64,000 nt of DNA from positions 22,989,407 to 23,053,406 of the forward strand of contig OX377205.1 of the NCBI GenBank assembly GCA_947396885.1, in the 5' to 3' direction. The position numbers were made by a program, and so were the translations under genes. This DNA is from Heligmosomoides polygyrus polygyrus. Its lineage: Eukaryota > Nematoda > Chromadorea > Rhabditida > Heligmosomidae. This document shows positions 25,201-37,200 of this stretch, in pieces (positions within the stretch are counted from its first letter, which is position 1; each line of letters opens with the position of its first letter). The notes under the pieces are model-generated. The model was not told the origin of the DNA. It searched no databases and worked only from the letters and a program-made list of their open reading frames with translations.

Positions 25201-28200
25201 TTGTGGCGGCATTGTTAATTCCTTTGCCGATATTCTCCCATTACCCCTCTACTCGAGCAAGGAGCAATTGCTCCTCTTTCACGTTTTATTCGCATTTTAT
25301 TGCTCGATTTTCCTTCCTCTTGTAAAGAGAATTGATTAATTAGCGTGCAGCGTTCATTAGGAAACGTTTCACTGGACCAAACTTCCTAATAGTTTCGTCG
25401 TTTTTATTGGCCATCCTATTTGTAGAGCCATCACCGACTGGATTCCGTGGGATGTCAAAAGAACACCAGGACGCCCACCAACGCGTTGGTTGGACTTCTT
25501 CGTGAAAGCCCTGAACGACCGATATGACGCTCTTCGTCTCCCTTGAGCGACGAGGATCCATTGGACCCTGGCACGCGACAGGGACGAATGGAGATGCTGC
25601 TGGCACCCGCTCGAGGAGCTCAATGATCAACGGGACGACAGGTGATACAGGTGATTTGTAGATAGTGAGGCATAATGGATTTCTGGCTAATTTTCCAGAT
25701 TTTCGAAAGCTTTGAGGCTTTTAGTTCTCTCTCTTGGAATGGCTAGAATGGGACGGAGCAGAAAGGATTTTGACTCTTGTCATGTCAGAAGAGGTAGAAT
25801 TCTGAATAATACAAAACGGTTGTTAAGGATGTGTGACGAGACAAATGTTTAGTACAGCTTCGCCTACAACGCGCCGACAAGTAGTCCTCAAAAACTAATA
25901 GAAGCAGGTGTGGAGCCACAAACAAGAAAACTAAATAAGAATATGCCGCAAAAAGGAACGACATTAACCAAGTTTGGCTCGTGCTCAACTTGTGATGACC
26001 ACCCGACGGAGAAATTACTGCTTTAGCCTTCTCAAACCAAGTGTGGTAGAAATTCACCCCGAAGCGATGGAAAGCTTGGTTTGCCTAAACGGTAAATCCT
26101 AACTAGGGAGTTTGAATAGAATGCACGGACAGCCATTACCTTCTCCGACTGCGCTACCACGCGCCCTGAGCCGAAGTGTCTAACCGAACCTTGACTGAAC
26201 GTCTTGACGTCTAACTCTTGATGAACGTTTTGACTCACTGATACACCTGGCCGGATTTTTTGGGTCGACCACTTTCGGCGGTCGACACTCGCAACGGTAG
26301 GCGAACGGGAGGTCGATGCATTGCTCTTCGCACAGGTCGAACTTGCACTCGTTCACTCCGCACATCGTCTCCGCGAAGTACTTCAAGCTGAAGCGAGGCT
26401 CGTTATAGTTTGAAAAGGGCACAGCTGTAAAGAGAGCATGGGCTGACTGCAACGATCTATATGTGTCAGCTGTTTACTTGGTCACGCACAGGATCTAAAC
26501 TGAACATGCTTCGTGTAACCACGGGATAATGAAGGACTCTCTACTGCTCTTTTACATCCAGAAGAGCAGCTAACGTGTGGTATTTCAGATGCAACAGTGA
26601 GCGAAAATATTTCGCACTTCGGCGGATAGGTCTTTGCGACACGACAGATCGAACTATACACCTAGAAAACGATAGAAAAGGTAAAAGATGGCGACGATCA
26701 ACATCTTTGACAGTTTCCGCGCGCTCTCTTTTTTGTTCATGGGTGATTTCGCAAAGGTATTTCATCTGCGAAAATCGTCTCTAAACCGTTCTCGGGAGCG
26801 AGTTGATTGGTATGACAGTGGCTCTTATCAGAAATTCGCCATTATGAACAAGTCTCCTAGAAAAACGTTGTCCTGGAGGAGTGTTGCGCTTTGACGGCCT
26901 AGGAGGGCAGTCGAACTCGTTCGAATAGTATTCTCACAGTGACACCTTCCTCCATTACAACGCATGCACGTCGTCTGACCAGCAATGTGTTCGGTTGTGT
27001 GTAAATAAACCGCGTTCGTTGAAGGCAGTTTCCGCACCGGTCTGATACTTTGACACCGTGCCCTTGATGAAGTTGTCGAGATGCCCGAAGATATGGTGGT
27101 AATATTACTGCTCATATTAGTGCTACGCGTTTTCCGTGATATAATAGGATGCTCCGAAAAAATTTCTCCCTTTGCAGCTAAGCATACTCCGGTTGGAATG
27201 GTTTATTGCAGAATCCTTATACAAATATAGTTTTCTACGGTTGGATCGACTGAGAGTAATGCTTACCACTCAGAACACGCACTAGGTTGGCCCTTAGCTA
27301 ATATTTCAAATGTTGCATCACCATTCAACATTACTTGGAATTGTTGGTTTTTCTTGCTAAGTTTCTTTTTCCTTTTTTGGCTCGGTACTCTGTCTTTGTC
27401 GTGATCCCTACGGATCACGATAGCCAGTCGCTGCTCCGCCCAGTTCGCGGAGGATAAAGGCGGACATATGGCTCTGAGGGTCCCGCCCCTTGGACGAGCA
27501 GATTGTCGTCTCACTTCGAGCGAGCAGTCTCTTTGCGCTCCCGGTCATTGGTTGCCGAGTCTCCGCCCGTTTCCTAAGCCCACGGTCGTCGGAAGACTCC
27601 AACGGTTTTCTCCCTTGGCAGACCAGGGACCAGCCCCGGAGGAAGACGAGGAAGAACAAGTGGAAAACGTGGAAAGTGTCGAAGAGGAACATTTCGATCT
27701 GCCTCCGGACCTGCAACCAATTCTGCCACTCGAGCCTCCAACAGCGATGGAGAGGAAACTGGAGGAAATTTACGAAAAGCTCTACAGAATCGAATTTCAT
27801 CTGGCAACAGCTGTAAGGGTAAGTACTTCATACATTCCGAGCTTCACTTAATCAATGGGAACTATTAAATACATACCATTTGGACTAATTTGTACCACCC
27901 CTCGATTTTGGAAATTAAGGAGGACCACCCTAAGTCGAAAAAACAGCCTACTAAGGCGAAAAAACGAGGGGCTGACCCAAGCGTTCAGCAGGAAACAGGG
28001 AAACGGAAAAAAATGGAGGTATATCTATTTAAAAATTAAAAATATATATGCAAAGTAATTTTTTAAAAAATTGTAAAAATAATAATAAACCAAATATTTA
28101 AAAAAAAGTCATTTAATTAAATAAATAAACAAAACAATAATATAATATTTACTAATATTATATTACGTAGACGCCTTTAACTAAAACAAATTCTTTAGGA

Positions 28201-31200
28201 AAGGCTGGCCGATATTGTGGAAAAGGTGGAAAAGATTGAGTTGAGACAACTCAATCTCCCGATACCCAATACAGGTTTCGGAGCGGACGTCCCACCAATG
28301 AAGAACTCCAAATATCATCAGACACCGCCGCCACCGGAGGAAGCCGACAGGGGAAAAGAAGAAGAAGAAGAACAGGGAAGCAGCATCCAGTGCGTCTTCT
28401 GTAACGGAGACCACTTTGCATCTGAGTGCAGGGAGTACCCCACTCTGATGCAGAGACAGGAGCAAGCGATGAGAAAGAGGAAATGCACCAGGTGTTTGTT
28501 TAGGGCAAATCATTTGGCAATGTTCTGTAGAACAAAAGCACGGTGCTTCTATTGTAAGAGGGATAACAGGATTCAAGAATCCTACACTCATCATACAGCA
28601 TTTTGCCCGCATCAGTTTAGAATGTATCCTTAACTCTGGTAAATCAAATCCCAGATTTTCTTGGAAATGGTAAAAGTAGGAAATAGCAATGATGGTAAAT
28701 TGGCAATTCGTGTTTCTAGCTTTAATTGTTCGTGGTAATTTTTGTACCATATTGGTTTGTATTGTTTTCATATCATATGCGGTAAAAATAGAGGTGTGAG
28801 AAAATCGGAAATAAATATTGGCAATGGAAATTCGTGTAATGCGATACGACTGTCGTCTCAGCCTGGTTCCTGCACGACTTCTCGACTTCGAACGATGCGA
28901 TGCAGCCATTGAAGTGTTTTTCCGTACCGATTTGTGTTGTGGTGTTTTGCGGTGTATACTCTACATAGTAGCTTCACGTAGCAACATTAATTTGCCAATT
29001 TCTAAATGTACTTAATAGAATTTCCGTACTGTGATTTCTTGAGGTATGTATTCACTCCATTTTTTAACATGTTCTGTTCCTCGGGAAAACATAACGAGTA
29101 TCAGGTAATCCACAGGACAAACCTATTTAGCAAGAGGAAAATATAGGAAAAAAATTAAAAAAAAAATCCCGTAATCAACAAAAAATGCCACTCTGGTGGG
29201 GAGGATGCTTAAAAAAATTTTTTTTGGCGCATAAAAGCCACTTTTGGTCTCGGGAGTGTCGTGATCCCTACGGATCACGATAGCCAGTCGCTGCTCCGCC
29301 CAGTTCGCGGAGGATAAAAGCGGACATATGGCTCTGAGGGTCCCGCCCCTTGGACGAGCAGATTGTCGTCTCACTTCGAGCGAGCAGTCTCTTTGCGCTC
29401 CCGGTCATTGGTTGCCGAGTCTCCGCCCGTTTCCTAAGCCCACGGTCGTCGGAAGACTCCAACGGTTTTCTCCCTTGGCGGACCCACTTGGAGAAGATAC
29501 GGGAGGAAAAGGGAAAGGGTAATGGTAAAGGAAATTGGTAAGAAAGGAAAAAAGGAACGGATCTTAAGGAACAGGTAGATTAAGGGCACTGGTCGATTGT
29601 AGTAGGTTGCGTAGAATATCGATTGGATGTATTGCGTGTTTAAGTGAAATAAATATATATAAAATAAAATGTGTATTTAATGTTTAATATAAAGATAGAT
29701 TAATAAGGAACAACCAAAACTCTATGGAACCGTGATGCAGTACCAAAAGTCTTGTCTTTTATTGCTAAAGTTCTCAGCACGCCCCTCAGTGGCGGAGCAT
29801 ATAATTAAATAAATAAATCCGTTGGAGACAAGTCTGGCAAGTACGTTGGATGAGGCAATGTTTCATAGCCAAGGTCGCTCAATGTCTGGGGCGTTTTCCG
29901 TGAAACGTGATGGCTGGTGTTATAGTGAAGAAGGATCGGACCATTTCTGTTCACCACATTTGCGTGAGTACGTGCCGTGCCAGATCCTAATGCGTTTAGC
30001 TCCAGCGGGATTTCATTAAACAGTGACCACGATCTCCTCTTCATACAGAATCTGCTTCGGAAAGAACTCGGGATTCATCTTTGTTGCCCAATCACCGTCC
30101 AGAACGTCTGTTGTTGTTGTACAATATCCACCCATGGTCATGATTCCATCGAGGAATGGCTCGTTCCTGTCACACAAGAACAACACCACTGAGACAAGCG
30201 CGTCCAGTTCGTTGGGTATCTAATAAGCCTTCTTTTCCACCTTTTCAGTTTTTTTTAATACTTGGTGATAACCGAAAATGATACGTGAAATTTTTTTGCT
30301 AGTACAGGATCAGTTTGCCGTGAATGGCTTCAGGTAGTGGTCATCATGTTCTCGTATATTTCTTCGACCTGGAGCTAGATTCATCAACGACCTACAGCAA
30401 TTTAACGGTGAAAACACTGCCGAAATCCCTGATAGCGCGGCTTATCAAGCGATATGGTGAAGCATTTCGCCGCGCTATACAGCTGTATTTTCACCGTTAG
30501 ATTGCGTTTAGGAATCCGTCGTCTGGTTCACGCTGAAGGCTTTTGTCCCCGGTTCGAAATTTTCGGAGCAGAGCCGAGTACATCGAATTGAGAAGGCTTC
30601 TGGTTCCCACGCATTCACGATATTTTATGATCCTTCACTTCGTTCCGTCCAAGTTTGAGCCTGTAAAGCAGAATGACTCGAATTTGCTCCTTAGAGATCA
30701 TCTTGAATATTCGCCCAGAAATTCTAGAAGAGTCAATTTGGAAACAAATAGGAATCATGAAAAACAATCACTAAATAGTAATAAATAACAATCTTCAAAA
30801 TGATACACAACAGGATGAAAATCTATTTCATCCTGTTGTGTATCATTTTGAATTAATTACTACCCAGAAAACTAGGTTAAAGACTGATGTGCAAAAAACG
30901 CAGTCATTTTGTACACAACCTAATATTAGGGTTTAAACACAAAACTGCTCCCTTCTTTCATTTCCTGATGTCCGGTAGCTAAATAGACTTTTCAGATTGA
31001 CTTCGAAGACTTCTGCTACCAGGACCCAAGAACCACGCGAAAGATGTTAACAAGAATTTTTGTTAAGTGGATTCAAAGAAACCTTTACAAGAAAAATAGT
31101 TTTACCACTGTCTTTATACGAACCTTATGTCATAACCTTATTAAGGTTGAAAACACTGATCGACTTTTAGGGTGAAAACTAAGCTCTTACTTGTCGCACT

Positions 31201-34200
31201 CATGACTCTGGTTGCAGATCAGCTCCTGTGGCACACATGTAGTCTGCACTCCTTTGACACAGGTCACCTCGTCCGGACCGCACTCCGAGGAGTGTGCGTT
31301 GCACATCTGCAATTGACCTTATTTCTTGAGGAATTACATAAAGAGCGTAAAATAACAGAATTGCGGTTGTCTAACCCAGGCGTGGGTTAGGAAGCAACCC
31401 AGCCTCTTACTATGGATCACTCGATCACTAGGTATTTGTTTACACTCTAGGCAACAATGGCCTACTTTCTCCACCTTCTACCGTCTCTCACCTGTTTGTC
31501 CTCATCGCTCTTGTCCGTGCAGTCGGCCACACCATTGCAGATCCATGTGCTTGGAATGCACTGGCCGTTTCGACAGCGGAACGAAGACTCATCGCATCGT
31601 TCGAGCCTCGCTGAAATTTGAAGAAATTTGTAGAAAAATTAGCAGGCTGAAACACGATAGCTGCAAAGGTGAACCAAAAGGTTGGAAGGTTTTCGATCTC
31701 TGAATTTCAATGATCATAATTTCGTTCAGCCCTTATCATTTTAGCTACTGCAAGAACTGTTACAGTTGGCATACTTCTGCCCGTGAAGGTATGAATTGCC
31801 TAGTTGTACACAATAAGGCAAATTGAACTCGAACGTCGGAACACATTTTTAACATCCACTTGTCAGCGGAAGGGTAATTTCCTTGGAAACGCTCTCAGAA
31901 ATCCGGAAAGTAGCCCTGTGTAAGACACTTCATGTGGATCATGCAGAAACTGGGGAACTCTGAATTCTAAACTCTAGGTTCTGTTCATTTTGGCAAAGTG
32001 TAAACAGCTAACATTTCTTTTAAACTCTATTCCAAAAATTCGAAAAAACAGCTAACGAGCAAATATCATTCCTATTTCGCTCACACTCTTTAGAATTATT
32101 CGAAGTTTTTGGTAGTTGAATAATTTACTCCTTTGTTAAACATGCTACGCTGTTTTAATTTATTTGGTCCTTATCGCGAATCGCGAATGTGAGCAGCACT
32201 GGGTCGGGCGGCAGCCAGTTGTAACTAAAAGAGCACCCAATCAAAACACCCACATCCCTTCCATGAATGGCACACCCATTCACCGCGCCCTGAGCGGTTC
32301 GCGCATTCACGTCTCCAAGTGGTGCCCACATTCGCAACAAGAGCCAAGGTTCCTGCCTGGATGAGCTTGACGGTTATAATGGTTTGTTCTGAGATTGTCA
32401 TCAACGTCCTCTGCTCCAACTGACTAGACAACCTACATACTGGGTTCTATCACGAACTGCACAAGCAACAGATCACCAAACGTCAAGAGTGAACCTCCAA
32501 GAGAGTACGAGGTTTGCGATAGCTTTGAAAAGGCTATTTCTTGTTCGAAACAGGGCGGACGTATCCCGAGGGCCTTGTCTTCCCCTTCAGCCCTGGATTC
32601 TGAGTAAGGTGTTAGTCATTTGACGACTTCTACCTCTACTTCAAAGTGTTTCATGTCAATAGAGCACTGTCGAGCTATTAGACTATTCGATTCCGAAGTA
32701 GCTTCTAAATTTCGAGCCAGAAAGCAGCGCTCCAGAAATTCAAGCTATGGAACACGACGGCACAAAAATCTTGCTTTTTGGCGGTCACAGAGAGTGAATT
32801 CTACTGCTAAACTTCTAAAAGACTATATCGCATGCAAAAACAGGTAGTTAAAACTACGCCTTTTCTCCGCATAATAGCCAACTGGTAGGGAACCAGTTTT
32901 TCTCAGTAGCCTCCGCTATTGGCAGAAGCTACATAGGACAACAAACTGCCACCGTTTCCTCTTTTTTCATTTTCAGGGCTCCTTCCATCGCGCTGAATCT
33001 GGTATGGTTGTCTACATAGTTCTCGTCTTTTTCTATTATATTCCCACTTTTCTTCCCCTATGCTTTCACTTCCACTTCTACTTTCCTTGAACACTTTGCC
33101 CAAAATAAATTTTAAAAAAATTGTGCCCAACTGCCTATCCCTTCGTGGACCCTACTCCCCCTACTCTAACAAGGTCGGAAACAAAAACGGCAAACACCGT
33201 TCTGATACTATGCACTGTTCATATTTGAAGAAAAAATGCGAAAAAACTAAGTAAGTACGAGAAGAGGAAATCCATGCACCACTGGGAAAGTTGCCTTCGG
33301 TAGCGAGACTATTCCCACTCTTTTATGGGGAATCGGGGAAAAATTCACCTGACTGATCAAGGCAACTATGCATTTTATTTGAAAAGCATAGTAACGTGAA
33401 CGTGAATAACCGCGGAATAGAATGCAATACAGCAGTAATCAATCGACTTGAACATTAAGCTCTTCAACGGCAGATTGCATGTTTTGCTGCTCGTGCCTTC
33501 ACAAAGCGTCCCACATATGTATGCAGCATTATTTTAAATTAAAATTAACAGTCCAAAGTAAAGGTAAAAATCGCTCTTTAGCTCCTTACCCGATTATCGC
33601 GCTTAAATGTGTTTCTCGCTTTATTTAGTTCAAAGAACAAATGGATGTGGACAAATTCTAGTGCACCTACCGCATTCTGTCTTGTTCTCATCGCTGCCGT
33701 CGAGGCAGTCAATGAAGCCGTCGCACTGATGCACCGTCGACAGGCAGGTACGGTAGTTCGTTCCGACGGCGCGACAGTTAAACTCGTCCGTGGAGCATGA
33801 CGTGACGAGATCTGTGAGGTGAACCGGTGATTTACATACTGAAGAAGCGTATGTCGGTCTAGTTGAGATTAGCTGTCGAAATGCAATTTTAAATTTGTAT
33901 TTTACAGCCAAGTGTCTATTGAATAGGGCTTAAGCAGTGGATAACGATAAATTTTAAAGGTCGACCTTATTAAGCGTCTTTGCGGAGTGCGCCATATATT
34001 CTAGTTCTACGGGAAATCGGTGGTTTCAGAGCGCCGTTCAAATCGTATGGGGAGAAATATACAACTTGATTTAATAAAAGCTGACGATGTAGGATACAAG
34101 CAAGTTTAACACATTTTAACATGCGGGAAAGCATTCAACTGCAGTAATAAATATTGCTGCAAATTATACTGAGCTAACTTAAACTGGGGCGAAGGTAGCG

Positions 34201-37200
34201 CTGTTGGAGGAGGTGTCGGCCGTCACGTGCACCCTATACCAGGCTCTTGGTTCGGGATTCTCGCCCAGACCAACTAAGCTTTCCATCCCTTCAGAGTCGG
34301 TGAATTCGTACCAGACTTGTTCGGGAAGGATAAACCACTGACTTGTTCATCAGTTGGCCACCACAAATCATTGAATGGCCAAATACGCACTCAAATCGCC
34401 TCCACGTTATCCCGTAGAAGTAGAATGTGTGGCGCATCCCAAAAGCACCCTCTAACTAAGCTTAGACAGAGCTCGGAAAGCTTCCACGACTCTATCGCTT
34501 ACTGCGTAGGAATGTTCTGTTGACCGTACAAGCAGCTACGCTACCTTTCAGTCACGCTAAACACCACAGAACGGCGGAGCAGTGGTCTGGCTTCTAGTGG
34601 TGGGGTAGGTAGCCAGAGACATGAGATGATCCACACTATAAGGGCGCTTGGCTAGCGAACAAAAGTGAGTAACAACCTGTGCAGTTCTCCTCGTCGCTGC
34701 TTCCTCCGCCTTTCACCGCATCATCGCAGTCGTTGGCTCCGTCGCAAACCCAACTCAGACTGATACATCTCCCAGTGCCGCATCGGAAGGAGTTGCTGTC
34801 GCACTCACTGGAAATTTGTACTGAAGATTTAGGGGAAGCTGGGCTTCTCAAATAAAAGGCAGAGATGAGCAGGTGGACATGCTCGTGTTGCGAAAAAAAT
34901 GGCGGTCTTTCTGTTGCCTCACGCCCTACTGAGCGAAATGCTATGTATTTCTCGGTATTAGCTATCAAAGGCGGCCAATAAATTCATCTGCGGGGAAACT
35001 TTTCTGAGCAAATGAACTAGGAAGAGCATAGGTACGTACTCGTAGGTGAGCATCTCGACGCAGTCGAGTTCGTCGCTTCCATCTACACAGTCCCGCTTGC
35101 CATCGCACTTCTTCTCGACATGGATGCACTCGCCTGAGTGGCAGGTGAACTCGACACCCACTCGACACCTCGGCTCTGAAAAGGGAAGAGTCGACGAAAT
35201 TCGGAACGGAGTGCGCCATGCGCTTGTCTAATAATGTCTAATAATCTTTAGTTGGTTTATATGGATTGCATGCAAACCACTATTTTACGTACACAGCGTT
35301 GAAGTCCTTAACATTACCGCAGTCACCAAGGGTTCGGTCTGTAAACAGAAGAAAAAAAGCTGGCGTTTATCAATCATTGTTTAGGATGCGCCACGCCTTG
35401 GTTATCTTGGAGGCAATTTGCATTAGTACATATCTGACCTGTACCTGTAGTAGTCAGTCGTTGGAGTTGTAAGCACCGTTTCGAGACTAATCGAATGGCA
35501 ATGCGCTGCCCCTGAGGGGAAGGCATGGTTGGCCCGAGTTGACCCGAAAACAGAACCGCGACAAAAAAAAACAGGAAAAAGGAAATACAAGACAGCCGAC
35601 TCCTCCTCCAAGTGCACTGCCACATGGACGTCTATAGATAGAGGAAATTTGTTCAAAGCTATTGCTAAATTAATTTGACCAGAGAATATTGCGGTGTTTG
35701 GAATTGTTCATCGTTCCTGATGCTTCGCTGTGGTTCAGATGAGTAAGAAGCACTGTGATAGAGGCAATAGGGATTTTTCGCGCCAACAATCGGAAACTAA
35801 AAATCGAAGTCGCAACTTGAAAAGGGTTACCTACCACAATCCACCTCATCGCTGCCGTCGGCACAGTCCTTCTGTCCGTCGCATACCCAAGCTCGTGGTA
35901 GGCAGGACCTAGTCCTGCCACAAGTGAACTCCTCCGTTGTACAAGGCCTAGCTCCAGGCAGCAATGGGAGAACGATTTCTGAAGCAAACTCCTTGGAGCC
36001 TTCAGCAGGAAGAACTAAAGGAATCAGAGATCTCACCACTGCAGTCCTTCTCGTCCGAGTTGTCCCAGCAGTCGTTGGAGCCGTCGCAGCGCCACTGCGG
36101 CAGAATGCACTGCGTCGTTCCGGCGCAGTTCACCAGCCCAGGAATGTCGAAGTCTGTCGAGTTGGAGCAGTCTCGTGGAGCTTAAATTAGGGCATTTAAT
36201 ATTCCGCCAGAACATATACGAATCTCCTTGTATTTTTCGGGAACCTACGGCAGTTCTTCTCGTCGCTGGCGTCATTGCAGTCCGGTTTCATGTCACAGGT
36301 GAAATTTCTTGGAATGCAGATGCCAGAATCACACCTTGAAATTTGTAAGGACTTGCAAGTAAATAAATGTCAAATACTGAGGGAATGCAGGGATTCCAAA
36401 CACCATTTTGGAATCCCTGCATTTTTCAATCATAATTCTTCAAGAGCTGCACTACCGGTGGCACACTGAAGCTTTCGAGCTCAGAGCACAATATTTTTGA
36501 ACAATGCTACTAGTTATAGAATACTCACGGTCAAAACCTACTTTTCCTAAAAATTATTCCTTAATTCGTACTCATACCTCACAATTTAAGAAACTGCAGA
36601 AACAAAAAAATGAGTTTAAAAACGCTGCCGTATCTTGGTGGATGGGTTGAAAAAATGCGTGGATAAGTGGAATGGATTAAAGATTACAGGGTGAGTAAAA
36701 AGTATTGACGCACTAGACCTAAACGTTAGAAATAACAACACATCATAAAATTTAATAAGTTTATATTCAAAATGTCAACAGTGATCTGGCTAGAATCCCA
36801 CCTCGAGAATAAGCCGCATGTCTTCCAGCAGGATTAGACTCCTGTTAAGAGTCGAGGACTGTTCAGGACTGATTCCGCGTCAACTTGAAGGACTTCATTT
36901 CGGTAGAGAAATGATCTCGGTAAAGACCGGATTTGAATCCGCTGAATTACTCTCTGTGAGAAGTTTTGGAGAACAAGGCTTGCGCTACTTCCCAGAAAAG
37001 TATGAAGTCAGTGAAGGACGATCTGCTCAAAGCATGGAAAGAAATCGACGTGGACCACTTGCGGCGCACCGTCGATGCCTTTCCTCGTAGTCTTCGCACC
37101 TGCGTTAACAGTAAAGAAGCCCACATAAAATACAAGTGATGCTATTCTGTTCGCTAGATCATTGTTGACGTTCGCTATATAAACTTGTTAAATTTTATGA

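Noticed and set aside
26180..26238. RVRR furin-like site after the EGF at 26239-26387
   Set aside because: It lies past a strong GTGAGT donor, in the intron. The phase also fits splicing to 24137.
27397..27624. Reading the 228-bp repeat as the first exon of a duplicated host gene
   Set aside because: The second copy is not followed by matching coding sequence, and the zinc-knuckle region points to an LTR element. The alternative is not fully excluded.
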